A model generated the notes under the pieces. It was not told the origin of the DNA. It saw only the letters and a list, made by a program, of their open reading frames with translations, and made no database searches. A program made the translations under genes and the position numbers. From Planctomycetia bacterium (GTDB lineage: Bacteria; Planctomycetota; Planctomycetia; Pirellulales; Thermoguttaceae): a stretch of DNA of 35,461 nucleotides. Shown here one piece after another: positions 1 to 7,674 of the stretch (the stretch's first letter is position 1; each line of letters opens with the position of its first letter). The DNA lies in assembly GCA_030527105.1 (NCBI GenBank), contig JAUNBK010000032.1:1-35461 (forward strand), read 5' to 3'.

Positions 1-112
1 ACTCATCGTCGTTTAAAATTCCCGTTTTGCGCGACGCTTTGCGAGCCGTGGTGCGCAAGCTCCGACGGCGGACGGAACGGGAAATTTCAACGCGAAGTAT
101 TATAATCCTTAT
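1..112 (+). repeat. Dispersed 105-bp palindromic repeat, copy A (cut by window start)
   Basis: This well-conserved copy lacks only the first few bases of its left end. It has the left arm TTTAAAATTCCCGTTTTGCG, the centre GAGCCGTGGTGCG..AGCTCCGACGGCGGACGG, and the right arm AACGGGAAATTTCAACGCGA ending in AGTATTATAAT. The two arms are imperfect inverted copies, so the element can fold into a long hairpin. It lies just downstream of the stop codon of the minus-strand gene at 127-2244, where the hairpin could also help end transcription. Confidence 0.9.
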
Positions 113-126
113 AGGATCATTTCCTT

Positions 127-2244
127 TCACTCCGCGCGGGGTATTGCACCAGCGCCCGACATTTCGAGCGTGCGTGCCTGCGCGTTGAGAAAGTGCGCCG
201 TGATCCAAAATACCGTCCATGATTCGGAATAACCACCACGCAGCTTGAGTACGTCCGACATGTCCCCGTGCTGCGCGAAGTTGGTTTGTTGAATCTGCTC
301 GCCCTGCGACCCAAATGGATCGATAAGTTGCCCACAAGAGCAAAACATGACGTCGGCAAGCTGCTTGTAGGCGTCGTCGCTCAGGAGTTCGCCCATTCGA
401 TATACTTCGGGCGTGAAGAGAACGGCGAAAACGTCTAAATGCTGATTTTGAGGTGAAACGACAGTCCAACCGCGTGATTTGAAGGCGTGATCCGCCAATC
501 GTCCCGGCGGAAGAGGAATGTCCCACACCACGGTGTAACTCAAGCAGACGTCGCACGCGTGCTTCGCCCAATCGAGATATTTCTCCTCTTTTGTAATTTC
601 GTACATATTTAAGAAACCTTGAAAGGCAGCCCACGCGCCCTCTTTGTCTTCGCACTGGGCGTCGAGCGTGCCGCCCCAGTAGGGTTCCTTCATGGAGACG
701 TGGCGCTCGGCATAGTGTGCCGCCGCTTTCTCCGCCGCCTTCATGAAGAGAGGCTCACGAAAAAGCACCGACGCACGCACGAGCGGCGCAATGAGAAACC
801 CTTCCGCTGTCGAGCGTGGGTGCCAATCGTCCTTCAAAATCCGCTTCGCCTGGACCACGCACGCTTTTTGGAGAAAATTCTCCCACGCGCTGGTATCATA
901 AAGACCACTCCCACGCGCGGACTCGATCGCCTTCGCGAAGTTGTACATCGCCTGTCCCACCGAGACGAAATCCGTTTCTTCGACCCACCGCCCGCTGGAG
1001 GTCTCAAATCTCACCGAGAAACCACGTTCCCCAACGGGAGACGTCGCGAGATGATTGAGGGACTTTTGCACCACCATGCGAATCCACGCTTGCACCTCGC
1101 CGCGCTGCGTGGGGGAGTCGAACATCTCGAGAATTTTCGGCTCCAAAACTTGCAACGCATAACCCAACGAGTCCGCCTGCCCACACCAACCCATCACGAT
1201 TTGCGGAGCCGCATACTCGGGATACATATTGAAGCCCGCATACGCGACGCCGTTCGACTCACCCTCGATCCAACGCGAACGAGCGAACGCGAATTTCTGC
1301 TTCAAAATCTCTTCTCTCGTCGGTAGTCCCAAAAGCGACCCGGGTTGAAAAATCGCGACGCTCTGCCGAATCGGCTTTTGGAATCCCTCGCCGCTTTTCG
1401 CGATTTCCCACGCGTCGAGATAGAACGTTTTTTCGATAATCGTGCCCGGCAGGAGCGTGAGGGTTGCTTTGGGGTACTTCATGGGAGAACGCTGAAGCGC
1501 TTTTGCAACGCTATTTTGGGAATTGTAGCCGATGAATCCGCTATAAAGCGCGAGTTCGCTCTTGTTTTCGAGGGCACGCACTCCGAGCGACCACCATTGA
1601 TCCTGCACGCTACCACGCAGAGCGGGAGTCGGAATCGAGTGCAACACGGCGGCGCAGCGCGCGTCGGCATCCTCCAACATCGCAAACGGCATGGGGAAAC
1701 GATGCTCCTCGAAAAAGGCGAATTCTCCCGGCGTACCATGATACACGGGGACGCTCCCGGGGCGATTCTTTTCCCCCGACGGATTGCCATAGTACAAAAT
1801 CCCAGGGAGGAACGCCTGATGCCGCCCCTCAGCAACGCGCCAAACCACGGAAAGCGTCACGTTCGACAACGGCTCGCTCCCTTTGTACTCCCAGCGACGG
1901 ACGCATTTTAGCATACCCTTCTCGACGGAATACGCATCTCGAAGCAGAATCTCACCCTTGGGGAGCGGGAGCGTGCCGCGAAGAATCGTCCAGTCGCCAA
2001 CCTTCTGCATCTCGAGAGGCTTCGCGTGTCTCCAATCCGCCGGGGCGTCGTTTTCCCACCCGAGAGCGACGCTCCACACACCCTCGGCGGGCGTTTCGAC
2101 GCGCACGTTTTCTCCTGCGGAAATTTGCACGGAATAATACCCCTCGGCGTCCTTCGTGCACGCCCACCGGCAATCCTCACTCTGCACCAGGGCGGGGAAA
2201 AACAGCGTCCAGAGAAAAAACAGGGCACAAAATATGCGTCTCAT
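127..2244 (-). CDS. Secreted protein, probable alpha/alpha-toroid (six-hairpin glycosidase-like) enzyme of unknown substrate
   Basis: The 705-residue protein begins with a clear Sec signal peptide (MRRIFCALFFLWTLFFPALV, cleavage near residue 22), so it is exported. Residues of about 25-300 look beta-rich. The rest, about 330-690, has regularly spaced aromatic and helical blocks such as GWCGQADSLGYALQVLEP and EGAWAAFQGFLNMYEITKEE, typical of (alpha/alpha)6 toroid glycosidases and lyases. I do not recognise a specific family and cannot name a catalytic residue with confidence. It is the last of three same-strand genes for exported proteins. A terminator and repeat copy B separate it from the PmoA-family gene, so it may have its own promoter. 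The start is the ATG before the signal peptide; only a weak GGTGA lies upstream. A role in polysaccharide handling is inferred from fold and context only. Confidence 0.75.
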   Translation of the reverse strand: MRRIFCALFFLWTLFFPALVQSEDCRWACTKDAEGYYSVQISAGENVRVETPAEGVWSVALGWENDAPADWRHAKPLEMQKVGDWTILRGTLPLPKGEILLRDAYSVEKGMLKCVRRWEYKGSEPLSNVTLSVVWRVAEGRHQAFLPGILYYGNPSGEKNRPGSVPVYHGTPGEFAFFEEHRFPMPFAMLEDADARCAAVLHSIPTPALRGSVQDQWWSLGVRALENKSELALYSGFIGYNSQNSVAKALQRSPMKYPKATLTLLPGTIIEKTFYLDAWEIAKSGEGFQKPIRQSVAIFQPGSLLGLPTREEILKQKFAFARSRWIEGESNGVAYAGFNMYPEYAAPQIVMGWCGQADSLGYALQVLEPKILEMFDSPTQRGEVQAWIRMVVQKSLNHLATSPVGERGFSVRFETSSGRWVEETDFVSVGQAMYNFAKAIESARGSGLYDTSAWENFLQKACVVQAKRILKDDWHPRSTAEGFLIAPLVRASVLFREPLFMKAAEKAAAHYAERHVSMKEPYWGGTLDAQCEDKEGAWAAFQGFLNMYEITKEEKYLDWAKHACDVCLSYTVVWDIPLPPGRLADHAFKSRGWTVVSPQNQHLDVFAVLFTPEVYRMGELLSDDAYKQLADVMFCSCGQLIDPFGSQGEQIQQTNFAQHGDMSDVLKLRGGYSESWTVFWITAHFLNAQARTLEMSGAGAIPRAE

Positions 2245-2290
2245 AATTCACCAATCGTTCAAAACTTATTCTTGTCGCGGGCAAGACCTA

Positions 2291-2335
2291 CTCCAACGGC
2301 GGACGGCACCGGAAATTCAAATGAGAACGAGTATA
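2291..2335 (+). repeat. Dispersed palindromic repeat, copy B (degenerate)
   Basis: This degenerate copy keeps the core CTCCAACGGCGGACGGC and an arm GGAAATTCAA, and ends in GAGAACGAGTATA. That end is the one normally found on the opposite side of the element, so this copy is a hybrid of the two arms. A possible left part, up to the ATG at 2244, is too diverged to align by eye. It lies directly upstream of the minus-strand gene at 127-2244. Confidence 0.65.
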
Positions 2336-2348
2336 AACACCCCGCGCG

Positions 2349-2377
2349 AAAAAAAGAAGCCCCACCGAAGATGGGGC
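2349..2377 (-). terminator. Rho-independent terminator after the PmoA-family gene
   Basis: On the minus strand, stem GCCCCA / TGGGGC with a TCTTCGG loop is followed by TTCTTTTTTT. It starts about 28 bases after the stop codon of the gene at 2405-3409 and should separate it from the secreted-protein gene downstream. Confidence 0.85.
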
Positions 2378-2404
2378 CTCGTCTCAATCATACGTGCGAC
2401 GCGC

Positions 2405-3409
2405 TCAGCCGTATATCTCGTCCCACAATCCGTTCAGATCGACATCCGCAACGGTTCCAACAAAAACGACCGTGCGATAAAGCGCCTCAAGCGGCTCCCC
2501 CTTCTTGAACACCCACGGACCTGGATTATAATTGAACGGCATGGGCGAAATGTTCCCATAATCCCTCGTGAACCACGGGCAATTCTCAAACGGCACCTTC
2601 GGCGGGCAGAATACCGCGACGCCTTCCGTGATTGCGGAGTTAAAATACCGCTTCCCATAATACGCGCACCACTTTGCGGGCTTCCCTTCGGTCTCTTTTT
2701 GCCCGGTCGCGCCCTCGCTATTGACGAGGACACCCCCGCCGTTTGGCGCAAGGTCGGAACTGACGCGCACGCCGAAAAATCCGTGGTTCGTCCTTTGCAC
2801 CGTGACGTCCTGCAACGGGTTGAGTTTCACGGAGAAGTCGACGATATAATAATCATCACAACGCCACTCGATCGTGTACGTGCGCTCGTCTTCAATGATC
2901 GGATCAATGTCGGGCTTCTTCCAGAGGCACGTGTCGGACCAGGCAACCTTCGACTCGGTCGCCTCGAGCACCTTCACACCTTGAGAGAGAATCTGTCCGT
3001 CTCCGCGCGTCTGCTGCCAATAATTGCCGCCATTGACGCGATCCAGTCCGAAAAACATCGAACGATGGTGCGGCCAAGGCTGCCCCGATTCCGTCGTGAC
3101 GGAGACCATGGATTTCGGTCCCGCCAGCGGATAAATGTAGGGGTACTTCTGGTTGGAACTGGTTCGATACACCGCCAAGAGCTGGTTATCTTTGCGGATC
3201 CAAAGGTTTTTGTCGGCGAAATCGGGGTTGTAAGTCGTCACGTGCTCAACGGGACCATCTCCCCAGCCAGGGACGGGCTTTCCCTTCTGTCCTTTGAAAA
3301 TCGCGGCGGGATCAAACGGCTGAGCGGAATGCTCGTTCCCTAAAGAAACCGACAAACCACACGCCGCGCCTGCAAAGGCTGCATTACGCAAAAAACTACG
3401 TCTTCTCAT
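2405..3409 (-). CDS. PmoA-family (DUF6807-type) exported protein
   Basis: The 334-residue protein begins MRRRSFLRNAAFAGAACG, a twin-arginine-like signal for export in folded form. The body carries blocks of the PmoA-like/DUF6807 family: YPYIYPLAGPKSMVSV, then QPWPHHRSMFFGLDRVNGG with the paired histidines, and a C-terminal FNYNPGPWVFKKGEPL. The family is common in Planctomycetota and relatives, where its members often sit among polysaccharide or sugar-derivative genes. Despite the name, no methane oxidation is implied, and the reaction is not known to me. Length is about normal for the family. The start is supported by AAGGA eight bases upstream. It follows the PEP-CTERM gene by 44 bases without a strong terminator between them, so the two are probably co-transcribed. 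Confidence 0.85.
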   Translation of the reverse strand: MRRRSFLRNAAFAGAACGLSVSLGNEHSAQPFDPAAIFKGQKGKPVPGWGDGPVEHVTTYNPDFADKNLWIRKDNQLLAVYRTSSNQKYPYIYPLAGPKSMVSVTTESGQPWPHHRSMFFGLDRVNGGNYWQQTRGDGQILSQGVKVLEATESKVAWSDTCLWKKPDIDPIIEDERTYTIEWRCDDYYIVDFSVKLNPLQDVTVQRTNHGFFGVRVSSDLAPNGGGVLVNSEGATGQKETEGKPAKWCAYYGKRYFNSAITEGVAVFCPPKVPFENCPWFTRDYGNISPMPFNYNPGPWVFKKGEPLEALYRTVVFVGTVADVDLNGLWDEIYG

Positions 3410-3453
3410 TCATATATCCTTATGTAAATGATAAAATGGGGAGCGAAAACCCG

Positions 3454-6400
3454 TCACGCTTGGGGCTTCCCTCGCCTTACCTTCCAAAATCTAAAACCGA
3501 GCAGGAGACCACCGCCCAACATGAGGAGCCACGACGCGGGTTCCGGAACACCACCGTAGCGCAAAATGCCATCGCCGCCGGGCAAAAGACCGCTCACGTC
3601 CCACGGAGAACCCCAGACCGACTCGCCGTTGAGCAGAATATCGCTGAAGTCCACGATCAACTGACCATCCGTATTAATGAGATTGATCTCCAAAGACTCC
3701 GTACTGAACCCTTTAGTCGTTATGCTGAGGACACCCTCGAGCGTCGCGTCGCCCGTCACGAACAGCTTGTCCCATTCGGCATCCGTCAAATTAATGTCCA
3801 CTTCAAGTCGAGCGCCCTCCGCAAGGGTGTAATTCCCACTAATCGTCATCTCGTCGATCACCATTTCCGACCCATACAGCATGTCGTTGTCTGCGAGAAG
3901 ATTTACCACACCATCGACTCCAGAAACTTGGAATCTGGTAATTTTCGTGCCACCATACCCTTGGTAGTAGCGATATTCGATATCGTGAAAACCTTCGCTG
4001 AGCGTCACTGGCGTGTCGACACTGCTCTGTTCCCACGGATCCTCTCGATCTAAGGAGGACATGTGCGAGACTTCCCGTCCGTCGATCAAAATGAACCCAC
4101 CATCGTCTGCTGTGAAAGAGAACGTATACTCTCCTGCCGAATCAATGTAGACCTGACCTTTGTAAACGATTGTGTAATACTCCACACCGTAGGTCTCAAG
4201 CCCGGCACCGATGTATCGATCGGTTGCGCCGTTTGTCGCGCTGGGTTCCATGCCCGCGATTCTCTCCCAGAAAGCACTGTTGGGAGACGCCGACGACCCA
4301 TAAAATGTCTTCGCCCACGTGACTCCCTCAGGTATCTGTCCAATGATGAGCGTCCCGCCCTGCTGATTGAGGTCGCCCGTCACGGTCTTTGCCGCAAGGA
4401 ATCCTCCCGTCCACGTCATGTTGCTTGCGTTGGCGAGGTTTTGCGTATAAATTCTGCCAGATGTGAGATTGAGCGCACCCGTTCCCGCCGAGCCGACAGT
4501 GAGTGTGTCGGCGACATCCAGCGACCCACCATCAATGTTCATAGTGCCGTTGGAGTCAGCTTTGTTCCCAATCGTGACGTTGTTAAACGTCGATGAGCCG
4601 CCGGTCTGCGTGAACGTTGCGGTACCCGCGTTTCCAATGAGAGCATTATTTCCAGAGAGCGACCCTGCCGAGCGCGTGTAGGTGCCCGTGCCGCCTTGGT
4701 CAGCCATCGTGAACCAATTCCCAAACGTGGCGGTTCCGCCAGTTTGCTCGAAAGTGCCCGTGGAGCCAGCAACCTTCGCAATGTTCGTGTTGTTTGCGGA
4801 GACGGTTCCGCCTTCGAGTTTGAGTGAGCCCGAGGCACCGTCGGCGCGTCCGAGGTCAATCTCCGCATTGGAGGCAGCGGGCAGCGAGAGGGTGCCTCCG
4901 TTTTTCACCGTGACCGACGCATCGTCACCACTCGCGGTTCCAACACGCAGGTAGCTCGAGCCAGCGTTTGCCCCTGAATTCTCGTACTTGCCGCCGTCAA
5001 CGACCAGCTCCTTGAAAGCGCCAGTCATGCTCACGCCCACCGAGGTCGCCATCGTTCCGGTGGCGTTGACTGTGACTTTTTCCGCGCTGATCGTTCCGCC
5101 GCTATAATTCCACGCGCCAGTGCCCGAGACACCGACGATCACTTCGCTCGCCTGAATCGCTCCACCGGACTGCAAGAGGGTTCCCGTTGCGCCAGAACGG
5201 GTTCCAATCTTGATTGCGTGAGTTCCCGCATTAAGGGTTCCGCCAGTCATGGTGAATGTGGAGCTTCCTGCCGAGTCGCCGATCGAGAGGAACCTGTCCG
5301 CAGCACCCGTAAGCGCCAGCGTGCCGCCATGAAGCTCATAATGTCCACCCGCGCTCGCGACCCCACCCGCAATCGAGCCAGAGCCGTCATTTTCGCCCAG
5401 CGTAAGCCACCCGTTCACCGTGACGGTTCCGCCGTTTTGCACCAAGGTCGCGCCGCCTTCGCTCGCCAAACCAATGCGCATCGTGCCAGTAGTGAGTGAA
5501 CCGGAGCTTACAGTAACTCGCGCGTCGGAACGCAAATTCAAACTGCTCGCTGCCGTGACGACACCACCGTCAATGTCGAGCGTTTTTTGGAAGCCAACGT
5601 CGTAATTCCCGGTTTGCCATGTCATACGACCACCGCCCAAGACGAGCGTGCGGTTGGTCGCGTTGAGGAGCGCGTGATTCACGGTAACTTGCGCCGTCTC
5701 CGTGAAACCACCGAGATAAATCCCCAACGGCATGGCGGGGAGCGCTGAAACGTCGATCTGCGTGAGATCAACCGCGCCGTCCGTCGTCTGAACCCAAAGC
5801 GTTTCTTTTCCCGTGAGACCCGCCGCGATCGCAAGGACGTCGGAATCCTTCGTTGCGATCGTATACACGTGGTCGGCAGCCATCTGCCCGGAGTAATACG
5901 CCATCTCGCTTGTCGTGAGAGCGCGGTTGAAAATCCGAACATCCGAAATCGCACCGCTATAATAACCACCGTCGTATCCCATCCGCCCGATGTACATTGC
6001 AACGTTCGAGTTGCGATTCTCGTTGCTTCCCAAGGTTTTTGAGGTGCTGAGCGCGCCATTGACGTAATTGCTGAGTGTCAAGCCCGAGACGGTCATTCCC
6101 GCCACGCCAGAGGTGCCGACAGCAACGGTGGTCGCGGAATTCAGCGTTTGGTCGGTGGTAGCTTTTCCATAGCCAGCCACGACCTGCTGCGAGCTGTTGT
6201 ATCCCAATCCCCAGTCGTTTACCACACCTTGCTGTTCCGCGCCGACGAGACCAGAGACTAGATAGAAACTGGAATCAGAGGTTCCCACTTTGTCTGGCGT
6301 GAAGGCGACGAGAATCGTGAACTCGTTCAGCCCCGCAATGGGATTCTCGGCTGCCGAGGTGGTGAAATATCCAGCAGCCGTGCTCGTGTTGTCCGACTCT

Positions 6401-7200
6401 CTCGAGAAGACGACGGAAGTGCCAGTTCCAACGGGTTTGTATGCCTCGTCGCCAGCGACGGTCGCCGTGATTCCACTCACGCGGTCCGTCCACACTCCGC
6501 CGGTAGTGTAATCCTTCCCCAGCCACATGTTGGTCATGCCGTTGTAGCGGGCGGAGGCGATGTTGATAATGTCCGTCTGCTCGATGGCGTTTGCGTAAAT
6601 GCCAACGTTGTCCAAGGAGCCTACGAGTTTTTCCGTGTGACCAGCGTTCGTCGCGCCCACCGCAAAACTCGCATTTGTACTCCGGTGGGGCGAAGGGGTT
6701 CTCGTGTTCAGCAACTGCCCGTTGATATAGACTCTCTGCGTCAAACCGTCCGCACTGGCGACGACGTGGTTCCACGTCCCCGAATTGGCGGCGGAACCCC
6801 ACGTGTCAGAATTATGATTCGCAATCTGATCGTTAGCCCACCAGTAGTGGTTCAGTCCACTCCCCGGGTCCGTCGTGCGAAGGGCGGTGACTTGATCGTC
6901 GCTTCCGTAAACTCCCCAGCCAACGATTCCGACCTTGCCTCCCTGCGTCGTTTTAAGGTACGCGGAAATCGTGTAGCTCTCTGCACCAACAGGGAGGTTG
7001 GTAACCGTTCCCGTGATGTAGCCGTTGTTAAGCGTTCCACCAGTGATATTTCCCTCAACTAGAGCGAACTCGCTTCCGTCTACGGTGTTGTTCGTGTTGG
7101 TGTTAAAATTCCAGAACCCCACAATCGTGTCGGCAATCGCCACCGGAGTGAGGAACAATCCGATCAAAACAAACGCAATGCCTAAAATGAACCTTTTCAT
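3454..7200 (-). CDS. PEP-CTERM surface protein with LamG-like, beta-strand repeat and PA14-like domains
   Basis: The protein is 1248 residues from the chosen ATG, which opens a signal peptide (MKRFILGIAFVLIGLF, ending near AIA-DT) with GAGGCGA five bases upstream; an upstream in-frame start at 7245 has no such support. Order of parts: a LamG/concanavalin-like domain (about residues 25-230), a second one (about 235-450, ending VRIFNRALTTSEMAYYSG), a long run of Gly/Thr-rich beta-strand repeats (about 460-960, many with GGT or SGG turns), a PA14-like domain (about 985-1110, with YTFSFTADDGGFILIDG), and the C-terminal sorting signal VPEPASWLLMLGGG plus hydrophobic stretch and RR. The PEP-CTERM tail is normally cut by an exosortase; none is in this window. 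It is likely an exopolysaccharide-associated or carbohydrate-binding surface protein. Confidence 0.92.
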   Translation of the reverse strand: MKRFILGIAFVLIGLFLTPVAIADTIVGFWNFNTNTNNTVDGSEFALVEGNITGGTLNNGYITGTVTNLPVGAESYTISAYLKTTQGGKVGIVGWGVYGSDDQVTALRTTDPGSGLNHYWWANDQIANHNSDTWGSAANSGTWNHVVASADGLTQRVYINGQLLNTRTPSPHRSTNASFAVGATNAGHTEKLVGSLDNVGIYANAIEQTDIINIASARYNGMTNMWLGKDYTTGGVWTDRVSGITATVAGDEAYKPVGTGTSVVFSRESDNTSTAAGYFTTSAAENPIAGLNEFTILVAFTPDKVGTSDSSFYLVSGLVGAEQQGVVNDWGLGYNSSQQVVAGYGKATTDQTLNSATTVAVGTSGVAGMTVSGLTLSNYVNGALSTSKTLGSNENRNSNVAMYIGRMGYDGGYYSGAISDVRIFNRALTTSEMAYYSGQMAADHVYTIATKDSDVLAIAAGLTGKETLWVQTTDGAVDLTQIDVSALPAMPLGIYLGGFTETAQVTVNHALLNATNRTLVLGGGRMTWQTGNYDVGFQKTLDIDGGVVTAASSLNLRSDARVTVSSGSLTTGTMRIGLASEGGATLVQNGGTVTVNGWLTLGENDGSGSIAGGVASAGGHYELHGGTLALTGAADRFLSIGDSAGSSTFTMTGGTLNAGTHAIKIGTRSGATGTLLQSGGAIQASEVIVGVSGTGAWNYSGGTISAEKVTVNATGTMATSVGVSMTGAFKELVVDGGKYENSGANAGSSYLRVGTASGDDASVTVKNGGTLSLPAASNAEIDLGRADGASGSLKLEGGTVSANNTNIAKVAGSTGTFEQTGGTATFGNWFTMADQGGTGTYTRSAGSLSGNNALIGNAGTATFTQTGGSSTFNNVTIGNKADSNGTMNIDGGSLDVADTLTVGSAGTGALNLTSGRIYTQNLANASNMTWTGGFLAAKTVTGDLNQQGGTLIIGQIPEGVTWAKTFYGSSASPNSAFWERIAGMEPSATNGATDRYIGAGLETYGVEYYTIVYKGQVYIDSAGEYTFSFTADDGGFILIDGREVSHMSSLDREDPWEQSSVDTPVTLSEGFHDIEYRYYQGYGGTKITRFQVSGVDGVVNLLADNDMLYGSEMVIDEMTISGNYTLAEGARLEVDINLTDAEWDKLFVTGDATLEGVLSITTKGFSTESLEINLINTDGQLIVDFSDILLNGESVWGSPWDVSGLLPGGDGILRYGGVPEPASWLLMLGGGLLLGFRFWKVRRGKPQA

Positions 7201-7250
7201 GGTCGCCTCGTGTATCAGCGGTATCACATCTCGCAAAATCTTCACGAGCC

Positions 7251-7303
7251 GTCTGGAGCTTCCACCACAGCCCGCGAGACGTTGCGAGAAATAAATTTAA
7301 TTA
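7251..7303 (-). repeat. Probable remnant of the dispersed palindromic repeat
   Basis: GGAGCTTCCACCACAGCCCG and GAGACGTTGCGAGAAATAAA resemble the centre and one arm of copy C (GGAGCTACGCACCACGGCTC and AAACGTTGCGAAAAACGGAA). The other half is missing or unrecognisable. It lies in the predicted leader of the PEP-CTERM gene. Confidence 0.45.
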
Positions 7304-7344
7304 CAATGTGTGCAGGCAAAACGCGTTCACCATCCACAACCCAT

Positions 7345-7372
7345 ATTTTAATCCAAGTTGTCCGTATGTCAA
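7345..7372 (-). promoter_or_regulatory. Sigma-70-type promoter of the PEP-CTERM gene
   Basis: On the minus strand, TTGACA is followed after 16 bases by TAAAAT. It points to the ATG at 7200 and leaves a leader of about 135 bases that includes a repeat remnant. Confidence 0.7.
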
Positions 7373-7446
7373 GTGTTTTCCCCCCATTTTTTCAAAAAAA
7401 AGTAAAAATAAGAAGATTTTTTTGTGTTGTGGTGGAATAAGCGGAT

Positions 7447-7551
7447 TATAATACTTTGCGTTGAAATTTCCCGTTCCGTCCGCCGTCGGAGCTACGCACC
7501 ACGGCTCGCAAAACGTTGCGAAAAACGGAATTTTAAAGGAGAACGAGTATA
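7447..7551 (-). repeat. Dispersed 105-bp palindromic repeat, copy C (complete)
   Basis: A complete copy. Read on the plus strand, it runs from TATAATACTTTGCGTTGAAA through CCGTTCCGTCCGCCGTCGGA and GCTACGCACCACGGCTCGC to ACGGAATTTTAAAGGAGAAC and GAGTATA. The ends TATAATACTTTGCGTTGAAA and (reversed) TATACTCGTTCTCCTTTAAA are imperfect inverted repeats. It serves as the reference copy for both ends. It lies upstream of the PEP-CTERM promoter and about 120 bases beyond the pyrophosphatase stop codon. Confidence 0.92.
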
Positions 7552-7590
7552 GAAAGAATGTACATGCGGCTTAAAGCACGAGAAGTAGGC

Positions 7591-7620
7591 AAAGAAAAAG
7601 CCTCTCCCTGAGGAAGAGGC
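7591..7620 (-). terminator. Rho-independent terminator of the pyrophosphatase gene
   Basis: On the minus strand, stem GCCTCT..CC with GG..AGAGGC around CTCA is followed by TTTTTCTTT. It starts 55 bases after the stop codon at 7675. Confidence 0.85.
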
Positions 7621-7674
7621 TCTTGCACTGCGACTCCAACGGAGAACGCTTATTTCAACAATAAATCTCGTTCT

